Below are positions 7,322 to 14,894 of a stretch of DNA of 23,365 bases, piece after piece. Origin of the DNA: JAZDLC01 sp043802345. Its GTDB lineage: Bacteria > Planctomycetota > B15-G4 > JADJEK01. Location of the stretch: NCBI GenBank assembly GCA_043802345.1, contig JAZDLC010000283.1, positions 1 through 23,365 on the forward strand. Reading direction: 5' to 3'. The position numbers and the translations under genes were made by a program. Position 1 is the first letter of the stretch; each line of letters starts with the position of its first letter. The notes below the pieces were generated by a model. It was not told where the DNA came from, ran no database searches, and saw nothing but the letters and a program-made list of their open reading frames with translations.

Positions 7322-8347
7322 CTAGCAGTCCGGCGCCACCTCCAACCCATGAACACACGCCGCCACCCTCCTGTCGTAGGTGAACAGGTCGACCAGCTCG
7401 CCGCTCTTCTCCTCGATCTGCAGGATCGTGGCGGGGGAGATGCCGACAAACAGGAAGCCGCCGTGGCGGGCCAGGCCGCGGACGAACACCGGCCGGGGCG
7501 GAGTGTGGGGGAGCAGCCTCCGCTTCGCGAGGAACCGCTTGGCGGCGTAGACCAGGTCATGAGTTCGGACCAGGGAGCGGACCGCCGGAGCGGCTCCGAA
7601 TGCGAACCGCCGCTCCTGCTTGCCGGTGCGCAGGTCGTACTGCAGCACCCCCCGGCCCAGCGTGTGACTGACAAGGGCGTGCCCCTCCGGGTCGATCAGG
7701 AGGTTGTGTCCCCCCTTCAACATGCGATCCTCGACCACGACAAGGTCCCGATCGAGGTTCACGATCGTGCCGAATCGGGAGAGCAGGGCGTGGACCTCTC
7801 CGTCGAACAGAGCCACCGCGTTGAGGTGCAGGTGATGATCGTCTTGCGTGTGCTCGCCGCCGAGGAAAAGCCCGCGATTGTCCGCCCGCTTGTCCAGCGC
7901 AAGTGGCGTCAGGCCGAGTCTCTGCTGGAGGCCCGGCATCTCCCTGGGCCAGAACTGCCGCAGCAGACTTCCGGTGGCCAGGTCGAATTCCAGCGCGGCG
8001 TCGACCGCCGTGGATGCGGTCCAGATGGAATCGCCCTCACCGCTTCCGCCGGCACAGGTCTCATGCAGCGAGACCATCAACGGGTGGGTCAGGTCCCGGA
8101 TCGGGTTCAGGTCCCGGTCGAAGAACCTCAGAGTGTGGTAGGAGCAGACCACCACCTCCTTCCCGACCAGCGAAATGCCCCGTCCGCCCCGGGTGTTCCC
8201 CCGCCGATTCGGATCCTCCAGGGTCGGGTTGGTTGCGGCAAGAGGCGTCCGGCCGAGGATCTCCTTGCGACTCCAATCGAGACAGACCAGCTCTCCCCCT
8301 CGAAGCGGCGGAGCACTGCGGATGACGGTGGTGAAGTAGAGGCGCAT
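7322..8347 (-). CDS. Beta-propeller-like protein of unknown function in the glycan locus
   Basis: A 341-residue protein that I do not recognise with certainty. It has repeated four-stranded-sheet-like segments such as GISLVGKEVVVCSYHTLRFF, LVVVEDRMLKGGHNLLIDPE and GGFLFVGISPATILQIEE, suggesting a beta-propeller or similar fold. Conserved-looking polar motifs are LHETCAGG (94-101), DDHHLHLNAVA (169-179) and GGHNLL (212-217), where clustered His and Asp could bind metal or a ligand. There is no signal peptide or membrane segment, so it is predicted cytoplasmic. The start ATG 8347 shares one base with the stop of the upstream GT4 gene (TGATG), showing tight coupling. It loosely resembles DUF4915/TIGR03032-type proteins that occur near sulfotransferases, but I cannot confirm this. 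It is the last gene before the repeat-bearing gap. Confidence 0.65.
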   Translation of the reverse strand: MRLYFTTVIRSAPPLRGGELVCLDWSRKEILGRTPLAATNPTLEDPNRRGNTRGGRGISLVGKEVVVCSYHTLRFFDRDLNPIRDLTHPLMVSLHETCAGGSGEGDSIWTASTAVDAALEFDLATGSLLRQFWPREMPGLQQRLGLTPLALDKRADNRGLFLGGEHTQDDHHLHLNAVALFDGEVHALLSRFGTIVNLDRDLVVVEDRMLKGGHNLLIDPEGHALVSHTLGRGVLQYDLRTGKQERRFAFGAAPAVRSLVRTHDLVYAAKRFLAKRRLLPHTPPRPVFVRGLARHGGFLFVGISPATILQIEEKSGELVDLFTYDRRVAACVHGLEVAPDC

Positions 8348-9516
8348 CAGCCCTGGAAATCGGGATAGAGAATCGTTTCGGCGGGCATCTCCCGCACCTT
8401 GCGGTACTCCGCGATCTCCCCGTACAGCCTCGCCATCTGCACGGCCCGATGGCGCGAGGTGAAGCGTTCCCGGACAAGCTGCCTGGCCCGGGCGGCCCAC
8501 TGGCTCGACTCGTCCGGCTTGGCGAGCGTCTCGAGCACGGCATCCGCCAGCGCGTTCGCGTCTCCCGGCGGGACCAGCAGGCCAGTCTCCCGCTGCCGCA
8601 CGATCTCGACGTTGCCGGCCAGGGCGCTGGAGACCACCGGGGTCCCCATCGCCATCGATTCCCTGATTGTTCCGGTCAACCCCTCGCCCTTGGTGGAGGC
8701 GCAGACCGACACGTCCAGGGTGCGCACGAGGCGCGGGATGTCCTCATGGAAGCCGAGGAAGATCAGCCGCTCCCTGGGAACTCCGGAGGCGTCGGCCATC
8801 TCGTCGAGCCTGGCCCGGTCTCCCTTGCCGGCGAACAGGAACCAGCAGTCAGGACGCTGGGCCAGGATCTTGTGCGCGGCCTGCACAAACACCTTGTGAC
8901 CCTTTTTCGGATCGAAGTTGGCGATCAATCCGATCAGCTTCCCGCTCGGGTCGATCCGGAACTCCGCCTCCCGGTCGTAGGGCGGGATATCGGGGAGGAA
9001 CCGCTCCTCGTCGAAGGCCCCGTAGACCACCTCGATGTGGGTCGGATCGATTCGCGCCGCGCTGACCAGGAGACGCTTCAGAGCCTCGGCCACCACCACG
9101 ATCCGGTCGATGCGGCGGGAGCGCAGGCGGCGGGCCCGCGCAAGCGCCGGAATCTTGCTGGTGCCGACGTTGGCGACCGCTCCTATCGACATGGAGAGAG
9201 GAGCCGCCTGCAAGAAGCGCTGGAGCGCCAGCTCCCGATGCAGGTGCGCCACGTCGAATCCCTCCGCCAGCAGCGCGCGCAGCTCGCCGATGGAGGCACG
9301 TCTGCGAAGCCTCATGCCCACGTAGCGGCACCCGGCCGACTCGACCCGGGCCTTGACTTCCTGCCTGGTGCCGTCTTCCCGCTCGCTGAACACCATCGTG
9401 ACGCGATGGCCCAACCGGGCCAGTTCCCGGGACAGAAGAAACGCCTGGATCGCGCCGCCCGCATTGACCTTGGAGTGGGTCAGGACCTGCAGGATGGAAA
9501 GGCGCGCCGTCGTCAT
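8347..9516 (-). CDS. GT4 glycosyltransferase
   Basis: A 389-residue retaining glycosyltransferase of the GT4 family. The N-terminal loop KVNAGGAIQAFLLSRELARL fits the acceptor domain. FDVAHLHREL and RRIDRIVVVAEALKRLLV are the usual inter-domain elements, and the donor domain opens with LIGLIANFDPKKGHKVFVQA. The E-x7-E motif is intact as EGLTGTIRE, followed by SMAMGTPVVSS and the distal GNVEIV. With DVSVCASTKGEGLTG it is a more canonical GT4 than the two in the downstream half of the locus. The start ATG overlaps the ABC exporter stop as ATGA, and its stop shares a base with the next start. It probably builds the glycan that the adjacent exporter moves; donor and linkage are unknown. Confidence 0.9.
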   Translation of the reverse strand: MTTARLSILQVLTHSKVNAGGAIQAFLLSRELARLGHRVTMVFSEREDGTRQEVKARVESAGCRYVGMRLRRRASIGELRALLAEGFDVAHLHRELALQRFLQAAPLSMSIGAVANVGTSKIPALARARRLRSRRIDRIVVVAEALKRLLVSAARIDPTHIEVVYGAFDEERFLPDIPPYDREAEFRIDPSGKLIGLIANFDPKKGHKVFVQAAHKILAQRPDCWFLFAGKGDRARLDEMADASGVPRERLIFLGFHEDIPRLVRTLDVSVCASTKGEGLTGTIRESMAMGTPVVSSALAGNVEIVRQRETGLLVPPGDANALADAVLETLAKPDESSQWAARARQLVRERFTSRHRAVQMARLYGEIAEYRKVREMPAETILYPDFQG

Positions 9517-11720
9517 TCCTCTCCATTCGAGAAGAACTCGTCCAGCGACGGCGCCTCTTCGCCCTTGGCGAGCGCATCCATCTGCAGGTGGTACGCCCGG
9601 CTGTAGCGGCCTTCCAGGGCGATCAGCTCGTCGTGAGTGCCGCTCTCCGCGATCTCCCCCTTGTCCAGCACGATGATGCGGTCTGCCCGGTGAATGGTCG
9701 ACAGGCGATGGGCGATGACCAGCGTGGTGCGCCCTTCCATCAGGAAGGAGAGGGCGCTCTGAACCTGCGCCTCGGCCTCGGCGTCGAGCGCGGAGGTGGC
9801 CTCGTCGAGGATCAGGATCGGCGGGTTCTTGAGGATCGCCCGGGCGATCGCCACCCGCTGCCGCTCGCCACCCGACAGGCGTCCCCCGCGTTCGCCGAGC
9901 GGCGTGTCGTACCCGTTCGGCTTGGCCATGATGAAGTCGTGAGCATTGGCCGCGCGGGCCGCAGCCTCGACCGCCTCCCGCCGCACCGTCTTGAGGCCGT
10001 AGGAGATGTTGTCGGCGATCGAATCCCGGAACAGCATCGTGTCCTGGGAGACCACGCCGATCTTGTCCCTGAGCGACTTCAGCGTGTAGTTCCTTATGTC
10101 GACGCCGTCCAGCAGGATGGCGCCACCCTCCACGTCGTACAGCCTCGGCAGCAGATCGACCAGCGAGGTCTTCCCGGCGCCGGAGGGCCCGACGATGGCC
10201 AGCATTTCGCCGCGCTTCACCTCCAGCGACACGTCCCTCAGGACCGGTTCGTTCTTCTGGTAGTCGAACATCACATGGTCGTACCGGATCGATTCAGAGA
10301 AGTGCCGCAGGGGAATCGCGTCCTCGGCCTCCTTCACCTCCGGAGTCTGCTTCATGATCGCGTGTACCCGTCCGGCGGCGGTGATACTGCGAATGAAGTC
10401 GTTCTGGAGCTTGCCCAGCTTCCGCACCGAGGCAGCCAGCTTCTGCAGCGCGATGAGCATGCCCACCAACGTAGCGACCTCGAGGTCACCCCGGATGACC
10501 CAGTTCCCGAGGATGTAGATGGTGGCGGCGATTCCCAGCCCGGCGACGATGTCGACCAACGGCTCGGTGATCGCCCGCAGCCGCTGGGTCACCATCTGCT
10601 TGCGGTAGAGACTCTTGGTGGCGGCCTTGAAACGCCGGGTCTCGTACTTCTCGGCCGAGAAGGCCTTGACGATCTTCTGGGCCGAGAGCGCTTCGCCGAG
10701 GATGGCGAACATGTCGCCGCTGCCCGCCTCCGCCGACTTGTCACGGTGCCGGATCCGGTCCGCCACGATGCGGATCGGAACGATCGCCACCGCCACGAAG
10801 ATGACTCCGACCACGGCCATCAGCGACGACTGGTAGACCATGTATCCCAAGGAGCCGAAGAAGATGCAGATCTCCCGGCTGCCGGTGGTGGCGGTGTCGG
10901 TCAGCAATGACCGGAGCCGATTGACATCCTTGGTGACGCGCGCGATCAGCTTGCCGGAATGGGTCGTCTGGTGGAAGCGGAGCGGCAGCCGGACCAGGTG
11001 CTGGAAGCAGTCCTCCCGGATGTGGCGAATCGCCTTTCTGCCCACCATGATCATGATGAAGGTCTGCAGGAACTTCGCCAGGGCGCCGGCGAGGATCACG
11101 GCCATGAAAAGGAGCGCGACCCTGCCCAGCTCGCTCTTGCGCTCCTCCAGCGTCATGGGAGGGCCGGTCTTGGACGACTTCTTCTTCTTTGCGAGCTTTC
11201 CCAAGGGACCCGGGAGGGACTTCTGCTCCGTCGCAGAGTCCTGTTTCGTCGCAGAGTCCTGCTCCGTCGCAGAGTCCTGTTTCGTCGCAGAGTCCTGCTC
11301 CGTCGCAGAGTCCTGCTCCGTCGCAGAGTCCTGCTCCGTCGCAGAGTCCTGCTCCGTCGCAGAGTCTTTCTCCGCCTCTGCCTCCTTCGCAGTGTCGGCG
11401 GGGGTCATGGCGCTCACCCCGGCATCGATCAGCGTCAACTGGAAGAACGCCAGGCTACCGACGAATGCGGACAGCACCGTGGCCACGATGATCTTGCCGA
11501 GGTGGGGGCGGACGTACGGGAAGAAGTGCTTGAAGACCACCGCATCCTGGCGCGTCACCGGGATCATCACTCGCTTGACCTTGGCCCAGAAGCTGATGCG
11601 AGATTCCGCATCGGCCTCGATCGCGGCGACATCGTCCAGGTCGAGCTCAGGGTCACCCGGCTTCGAAGTCACTTCCTCCTCCTCGGGAGGGCCGTTCTTG
11701 TTGCGGCCGTTCTGATTCAT
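9513..11720 (-). CDS. MsbA-type ABC exporter (permease-ATPase fusion) with repeat-bearing loop
   Basis: A 735-residue half-transporter of the lipid/glycolipid exporter type, expected to work as a homodimer in the inner membrane. A charged cytoplasmic extension (1-70) precedes TM1 (about 75-98). A loop of about 100 residues with eight DSAT(E/K)Q repeats (119-166) and a Lys-rich end (AKKKKSSK) follows, then TM2 (about 208-230) and the rest of the six-helix domain. The ATPase domain has Walker A GPSGAGKT (511-518), signature LSGGERQR (615-622), Walker B ILILDE (635-640) and the switch His in VIAHRLS (H671). MsbA and PglK-like relatives have a much shorter first loop. It sits among glycosyltransferases and sulfotransferases, so a lipid-linked glycan is the likely cargo. 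ATG 11720 lies 18 bp after the upstream stop; its RBS is weak. Confidence 0.92.
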   Translation of the reverse strand: MNQNGRNKNGPPEEEEVTSKPGDPELDLDDVAAIEADAESRISFWAKVKRVMIPVTRQDAVVFKHFFPYVRPHLGKIIVATVLSAFVGSLAFFQLTLIDAGVSAMTPADTAKEAEAEKDSATEQDSATEQDSATEQDSATEQDSATKQDSATEQDSATKQDSATEQKSLPGPLGKLAKKKKSSKTGPPMTLEERKSELGRVALLFMAVILAGALAKFLQTFIMIMVGRKAIRHIREDCFQHLVRLPLRFHQTTHSGKLIARVTKDVNRLRSLLTDTATTGSREICIFFGSLGYMVYQSSLMAVVGVIFVAVAIVPIRIVADRIRHRDKSAEAGSGDMFAILGEALSAQKIVKAFSAEKYETRRFKAATKSLYRKQMVTQRLRAITEPLVDIVAGLGIAATIYILGNWVIRGDLEVATLVGMLIALQKLAASVRKLGKLQNDFIRSITAAGRVHAIMKQTPEVKEAEDAIPLRHFSESIRYDHVMFDYQKNEPVLRDVSLEVKRGEMLAIVGPSGAGKTSLVDLLPRLYDVEGGAILLDGVDIRNYTLKSLRDKIGVVSQDTMLFRDSIADNISYGLKTVRREAVEAAARAANAHDFIMAKPNGYDTPLGERGGRLSGGERQRVAIARAILKNPPILILDEATSALDAEAEAQVQSALSFLMEGRTTLVIAHRLSTIHRADRIIVLDKGEIAESGTHDELIALEGRYSRAYHLQMDALAKGEEAPSLDEFFSNGEE
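11223..11366 (-). repeat. 18-bp coding minisatellite, eight copies, encoding DSAT(E/K)Q
   Basis: Eight tandem 18-bp units lie inside the ABC exporter gene. On the plus strand each unit is CTGCTCCGTCGCAGAGTC or the variant CTGTTTCGTCGCAGAGTC. The variant changes Glu (GAG) to Lys (AAA) by two substitutions, and it occurs in units 5 and 7 counted from the protein N-terminus. Units 5-6 and 7-8 therefore form a duplicated 36-bp pair. The near-perfect DNA identity, including at third codon positions, points to recent slippage or unequal crossing-over. Because the unit is a multiple of three, copy-number change keeps the reading frame. Confidence 0.95.
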
Positions 11721-11738
11721 GCAGTGTTTCCGGCCGGA

Positions 11739-12875
11739 CTAGCCGGCGGTCGCCCGCTCCACCTTCTTGACCACCCCGGGAGGCTCGAGCTCCATGTTGT
11801 CGTACAGTTGTTGGACGGCACGAGCGGTTGCGGTCCCCGGCTTGTAGAACAGATCCTTCGCAATTGCTCTCCGAATGTCACTCTTCCTGTCCGGGTTCTC
11901 CAGCAGGTACGGGACCGTCTGCGTGAGATCCTCGGGCCGGGTCAGCAGCTCGCCACCCTTGCGCCCCCAGGTGTCCAGGTCCATCTTGTGCGCTCTGGGG
12001 CCGTTGATGATCTCCGGGACGTCCATGAAGATGATCGGCCGGTCCAGCAGGGTGAACTCGAAGGCGACCGAAGACGCATCAGTGACCAGGAGATCGGCGG
12101 CCGCCAGCAGCGGCACCACGTCGGAGCCGAGATCGGCGGAGAGGCGTTCGTGGCGCCAGGCCCGCAGAGTCTCCTTCCAGTCGACCGAGCAGTCGGGATC
12201 TTCCGCCGAATGGTCGTGGGGCTTGACGATCAGGTTGACCGGCAGCTCCAGCAGGGTGCTGATGATCTCCTTGCCCATCCGGTTCAGGGAGTTGCCGGGG
12301 TCGCCCGTGGGCGCATACAGGACCGTGGGCAGGGTCGGATCGAGCTGGTGGTCGATCAGGATCTGAGTCCGGTCCAGGGAACCGTCCACCAGGCGGTCGA
12401 CCTTCGGCAGTCCCATCATCAACATCCTCGGATCCCCCTCCTCGAACAGCCGCTTCTCGATGAACCGGCGGCGGTGATACGGTCCGGGGAGGAATAGCTG
12501 GTCAAAACCGACGCTGCGGGTGTTGACCGCGCAGTTCTTGAAGGAGACCCCGTGGAAGATCTGGACCTTGGTCCGTGCGAACCGGGGAATGATGCGCTGG
12601 GAGAAGTTCGGGCTCAGGTAGATTTCCCAGGGCATGAAGCGCGCGGCCCGGAAATGCAGGACTCCCTTCCCGACCAGATGCTTGTCGAAGAAACTTCGGA
12701 TGTCGTCGCGATCCTCGTCGTCGAATTGACGCGTGTGGCTCAGCATGGCCGTGTGGAAGATCCGGATACGGGGGTCGTGCCTGAGGCGGTCCAGAATCGG
12801 ACGGCTCATGACGATGCCGACGCCATTGTTGGCGGAACAGAGGATCCAGCGGCGACGCCGCAATGGGAAGCGCAT
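11739..12875 (-). CDS. CDP-glycerol glycerophosphotransferase-like enzyme
   Basis: A 378-residue protein resembling the PF04464 family, whose members (TagB, TagF and relatives) move glycerol-phosphate or similar groups from CDP-activated donors onto a glycan or polymer end. Supporting motifs are VQIFHGVSFKNCA (about 104-116), FDQLFLPGPYHRRRF, VLYAPTGDPGNS, LIVKPHDHS, and LLAAADLLVTDASSVAFEF followed by RPIIFMDVP. These are the characteristic elements of the GT-B-like C-terminal half. There is no signal peptide; the Arg-rich N-terminus may bind the membrane. ATG 12875 is used here. A TTG at 12881 is possible because AGGAG lies 5 bp upstream of it and 11 bp upstream of the ATG. It appears to be the first gene of the minus-strand glycan operon. 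Transfer of another phospho-polyol or sugar is an alternative. Confidence 0.78.
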   Translation of the reverse strand: MRFPLRRRRWILCSANNGVGIVMSRPILDRLRHDPRIRIFHTAMLSHTRQFDDEDRDDIRSFFDKHLVGKGVLHFRAARFMPWEIYLSPNFSQRIIPRFARTKVQIFHGVSFKNCAVNTRSVGFDQLFLPGPYHRRRFIEKRLFEEGDPRMLMMGLPKVDRLVDGSLDRTQILIDHQLDPTLPTVLYAPTGDPGNSLNRMGKEIISTLLELPVNLIVKPHDHSAEDPDCSVDWKETLRAWRHERLSADLGSDVVPLLAAADLLVTDASSVAFEFTLLDRPIIFMDVPEIINGPRAHKMDLDTWGRKGGELLTRPEDLTQTVPYLLENPDRKSDIRRAIAKDLFYKPGTATARAVQQLYDNMELEPPGVVKKVERATAG

Positions 12876-12881
12876 ATGCAA

Positions 12882-13047
12882 GGAGGCTCCTGAACATCTT
12901 GGTACAACGTGGGATTTTACGGACCTACCGCCGGTGCACGAACACCTTTAAGTAGCCCCAAGTCGGATGAGGCGGCTGCCCTGACCTGGCGGTGGCCGTC
13001 GAACCGGACCGAAAAAAGGTGGGAGTGACCCGGTCGGCTTCTTCTGA
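12882..13047. promoter_or_regulatory. Divergent intergenic region between the glycan operon and recO
   Basis: This 166-bp segment separates two operons that start in opposite directions, so it should hold both promoters. For the leftward operon a good -10-like box, TAAAAT, lies at 12919-12914 on the minus strand, about 40 bp from the start codon, but no matching -35 box is evident. The Shine-Dalgarno AGGAG of that operon is inside the palindrome AGGAG-G-CTCCT near 12881-12891. For recO I see no strong sigma-70 boxes; GGTGGGAG at 13018-13025 is too far upstream to act as its RBS. Confidence 0.35.
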
Positions 13048-13827
13048 TTGGATCTTGTGCGGTTCAAAACTGACGCGATCGTGATCCGAAGGGCCCCGTT
13101 CTCCGAATCGAGCCAGGTGGTCCACCTCTTGACGGCCCGGGAGGGGCTGGTTGCCGCTTTGGCCCGCGGCGCGTATCGCAGCAAGTCCGCCTTCGGGGGG
13201 GCGATCGACCTGGTGACTCGCGGGAGGGCCGATCTGGGGCGGAGGAAGAGCACGGAACTCGATGTTCTGCATGAGTTTAAGATCCAGAATCCGTACCGGG
13301 GAGTGCGTCGGGACAGCGTCCGATGGCTAGCCGCGTGCTACGTGATCGAGCTGATCCGGCTCTTCAGTTGGCAGCGTGACCGGGAAACCCGGTTTTTCCC
13401 CTTGCTCGGGGCGGTCCTGGATGCCCTCAATGCAGTCGAGGATACAGCCGATTCGGCACAGGTGGACGCGCTGCTGGCGTTCTATGCGAGTCGCCTGCTG
13501 GCCGGTGCCGGCCTCGGGCCGATGCTGGATGCCTGCGTGGTCTGCGGCACGACGTCACTCCGCGGACCGGTTCGTTTCTCTCCCGCCCGGGGCGGAGTCA
13601 TCTGCCGGGGATGCGTGGGGGATCGGACCGCGCGGCACTGTTCAGAAGCCAGCCTCGCCCTGCACCGCAGACTGGCGAAGGGCGCCGGGCCTGCCGCGGA
13701 TCGCGGAATTCCCCCCGCCTCTCTTTCGGAGACCCGTGAACACCTGGATGCCTGCATCGAGTATCGTCTCGAGAGACCGCTGCAAGCGGCCAGTCTGTTG
13801 CAGAGCGAGTGCGCTTCCCTGAGATGA
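13048..13827 (+). CDS. recO: DNA repair protein RecO
   Basis: A 259-residue RecO, which with RecR loads RecA onto SSB-coated single-stranded DNA in the RecF pathway. The N-terminal OB-fold begins RFKTDAIVIRRAPFSESSQ and continues with HLLTAREGLVAALARGAYRSKSAFGG, both typical of the family. The helical C-terminal part carries a zinc-binding Cys set, CVVC (163-166) and CRGC (186-189). Length is normal. The start is unclear: an in-frame TGA lies directly before the TTG at 13048, so the start must be that TTG or the GTG at 13057, which gives a family-like N-terminus and has a weak GGAT upstream. The stop overlaps the bamD-like start by ATGA, so it heads an envelope-biogenesis operon. Confidence 0.92.
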   Translation: MDLVRFKTDAIVIRRAPFSESSQVVHLLTAREGLVAALARGAYRSKSAFGGAIDLVTRGRADLGRRKSTELDVLHEFKIQNPYRGVRRDSVRWLAACYVIELIRLFSWQRDRETRFFPLLGAVLDALNAVEDTADSAQVDALLAFYASRLLAGAGLGPMLDACVVCGTTSLRGPVRFSPARGGVICRGCVGDRTARHCSEASLALHRRLAKGAGPAADRGIPPASLSETREHLDACIEYRLERPLQAASLLQSECASLR

Positions 13828-14831
13828 GATCCTATCTGCTGCTCCTGGTCTTCCTCCTGATCGGCTGCTCCGCCGTGCCGGAGTGGCATGGTCAAAAGGC
13901 CTCCTCCTATGCGCCGGCTGAGATCCATGCCGCCGCGGCCAGCCTGCTGGAGGAGGAGCGCTTCGAGCCGTCGGCGGAGCTTTCCGAGTATCTGATCCGG
14001 ACCAGCTTCGGCTACGAAAAGCTGGAAGAGGTCCTGTTCCTGGCGGGTGAGGCACGCTTTCACCTGCAGGAGTACGACGAGGCGTTCCTCCACTATCGCA
14101 GGCTGATGGCACAGTACCCGTACACCGCGCGGACGGTGGCCGTCTCGAAACGGATCTGGGTCGTCGGCAAGGAGCTGATCGACCGGAGGGGAGGCTGGTT
14201 CGGCGATCTCAGCTCGCTGCACGAGGTCGGAGTGGAGGCTCTCAACTTCCTCGTAACAACCTTTCCAAGAAGTAGTTATGCTGATGATGCCTGGAAGGAA
14301 CTGGCGGAGGCGTTTGCCCTCGACCACCATCACCAGGCGGTCGCCGACATCTACGAGCGTCTGATCCGGGAGTACCCGGAAAGTGAGTGGACCGATCTGG
14401 CCACCTACAAGGTCACCCAGGCGTACAGGGCCCAATCGAGAGGGTTCGCGTACGACGTGGATCCGCTGCTGCGGGCGCACGCGGCCCTCAAGCGGTACCT
14501 GAGGGCGTTCCCGGAGGGGAACTTCGTGGAGCAGGCGCAGGCCGACTTGAAGGAGCTGGAGGAGGATGTGGTCCGCCACGAGCTGGAGATTGCTCAGTTC
14601 TATCGGGAGCGAGGGCTGCCGGAGGGAGAGCGGCTGCACCTCGCGAACGCGGCGACGCGGTTCCCGGATTCTCTGCAGGCGCAGGAGGCCTCCGAGGTCC
14701 TGGAGGAGCAGTTCGAGGGTCCCGGGGAAGACAGCACCGATCTGCTCAGACCACGGGAAGACCGGCCGATCTGGCAGCGCGGGGCCGCTACCGGCGGGGA
14801 TCCTGGTCGAGACAGCGGGAAGAATCGGTAG
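13824..14831 (+). CDS. bamD: BamD-like outer membrane assembly lipoprotein (TPR)
   Basis: A 335-residue lipoprotein of the BamD/YfiO type. BamD works in the BAM complex that inserts beta-barrel proteins into the outer membrane. The signal sequence MRSYLLLLVFLLIGC ends in a lipobox (LIGC) with the acylated Cys at 15. After it come TPR-like helical pairs: VLFLAGEARFHLQEYDEAFL with RRLMAQYPYT, then DAWKELAEAFALDHHHQAVA with YERLIREYPESEW, then ATYKVTQAYRAQ. It is longer than E. coli BamD (about 245), with an insert around RRGGWFGDLSSLHEVG and a polar C-terminal tail. The start ATG overlaps the recO stop (ATGA); an upstream in-frame codon at 13809 is less likely. A more general TPR lipoprotein role remains possible. 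Confidence 0.8.
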   Translation: MRSYLLLLVFLLIGCSAVPEWHGQKASSYAPAEIHAAAASLLEEERFEPSAELSEYLIRTSFGYEKLEEVLFLAGEARFHLQEYDEAFLHYRRLMAQYPYTARTVAVSKRIWVVGKELIDRRGGWFGDLSSLHEVGVEALNFLVTTFPRSSYADDAWKELAEAFALDHHHQAVADIYERLIREYPESEWTDLATYKVTQAYRAQSRGFAYDVDPLLRAHAALKRYLRAFPEGNFVEQAQADLKELEEDVVRHELEIAQFYRERGLPEGERLHLANAATRFPDSLQAQEASEVLEEQFEGPGEDSTDLLRPREDRPIWQRGAATGGDPGRDSGKNR

Positions 14832-14840
14832 ACTGAGACG

Positions 14841-14894
14841 ATGTCAAAGGTCGCGGTGAATGAGAACCGATACAGGGGGTATTCCCTGCCATGA
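14841..14894 (+). CDS. 17-codon mini-ORF (possible leader peptide) upstream of lptE
   Basis: A short frame, MSKVAVNENRYRGYSLP, begins 9 bp after the bamD stop. Its TGA (14892-14894) overlaps the lptE ATG (14891-14893) as ATGA, the same junction used elsewhere in the operon. No strong Shine-Dalgarno sequence precedes it. The small inverted repeat CAGGG/CCCTG (14873-14877, 14884-14888) lies at its end and includes the G-run that would be the lptE ribosome binding site. It may couple lptE translation to passing ribosomes, or the overlap may be chance. Confidence 0.25.
   Translation: MSKVAVNENRYRGYSLP

Noticed and set aside
11223..11366. Tandem units as a CRISPR array
   Set aside because: The units are directly adjacent without spacers and are in frame within a protein-coding gene.
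9588..12497. Long plus-strand open frames opposite the ABC exporter and phosphotransferase
   Set aside because: They translate the 18-bp repeat into an Arg-Val-Leu run and otherwise give composition typical of antisense frames; the exporter motifs on the minus strand are decisive.
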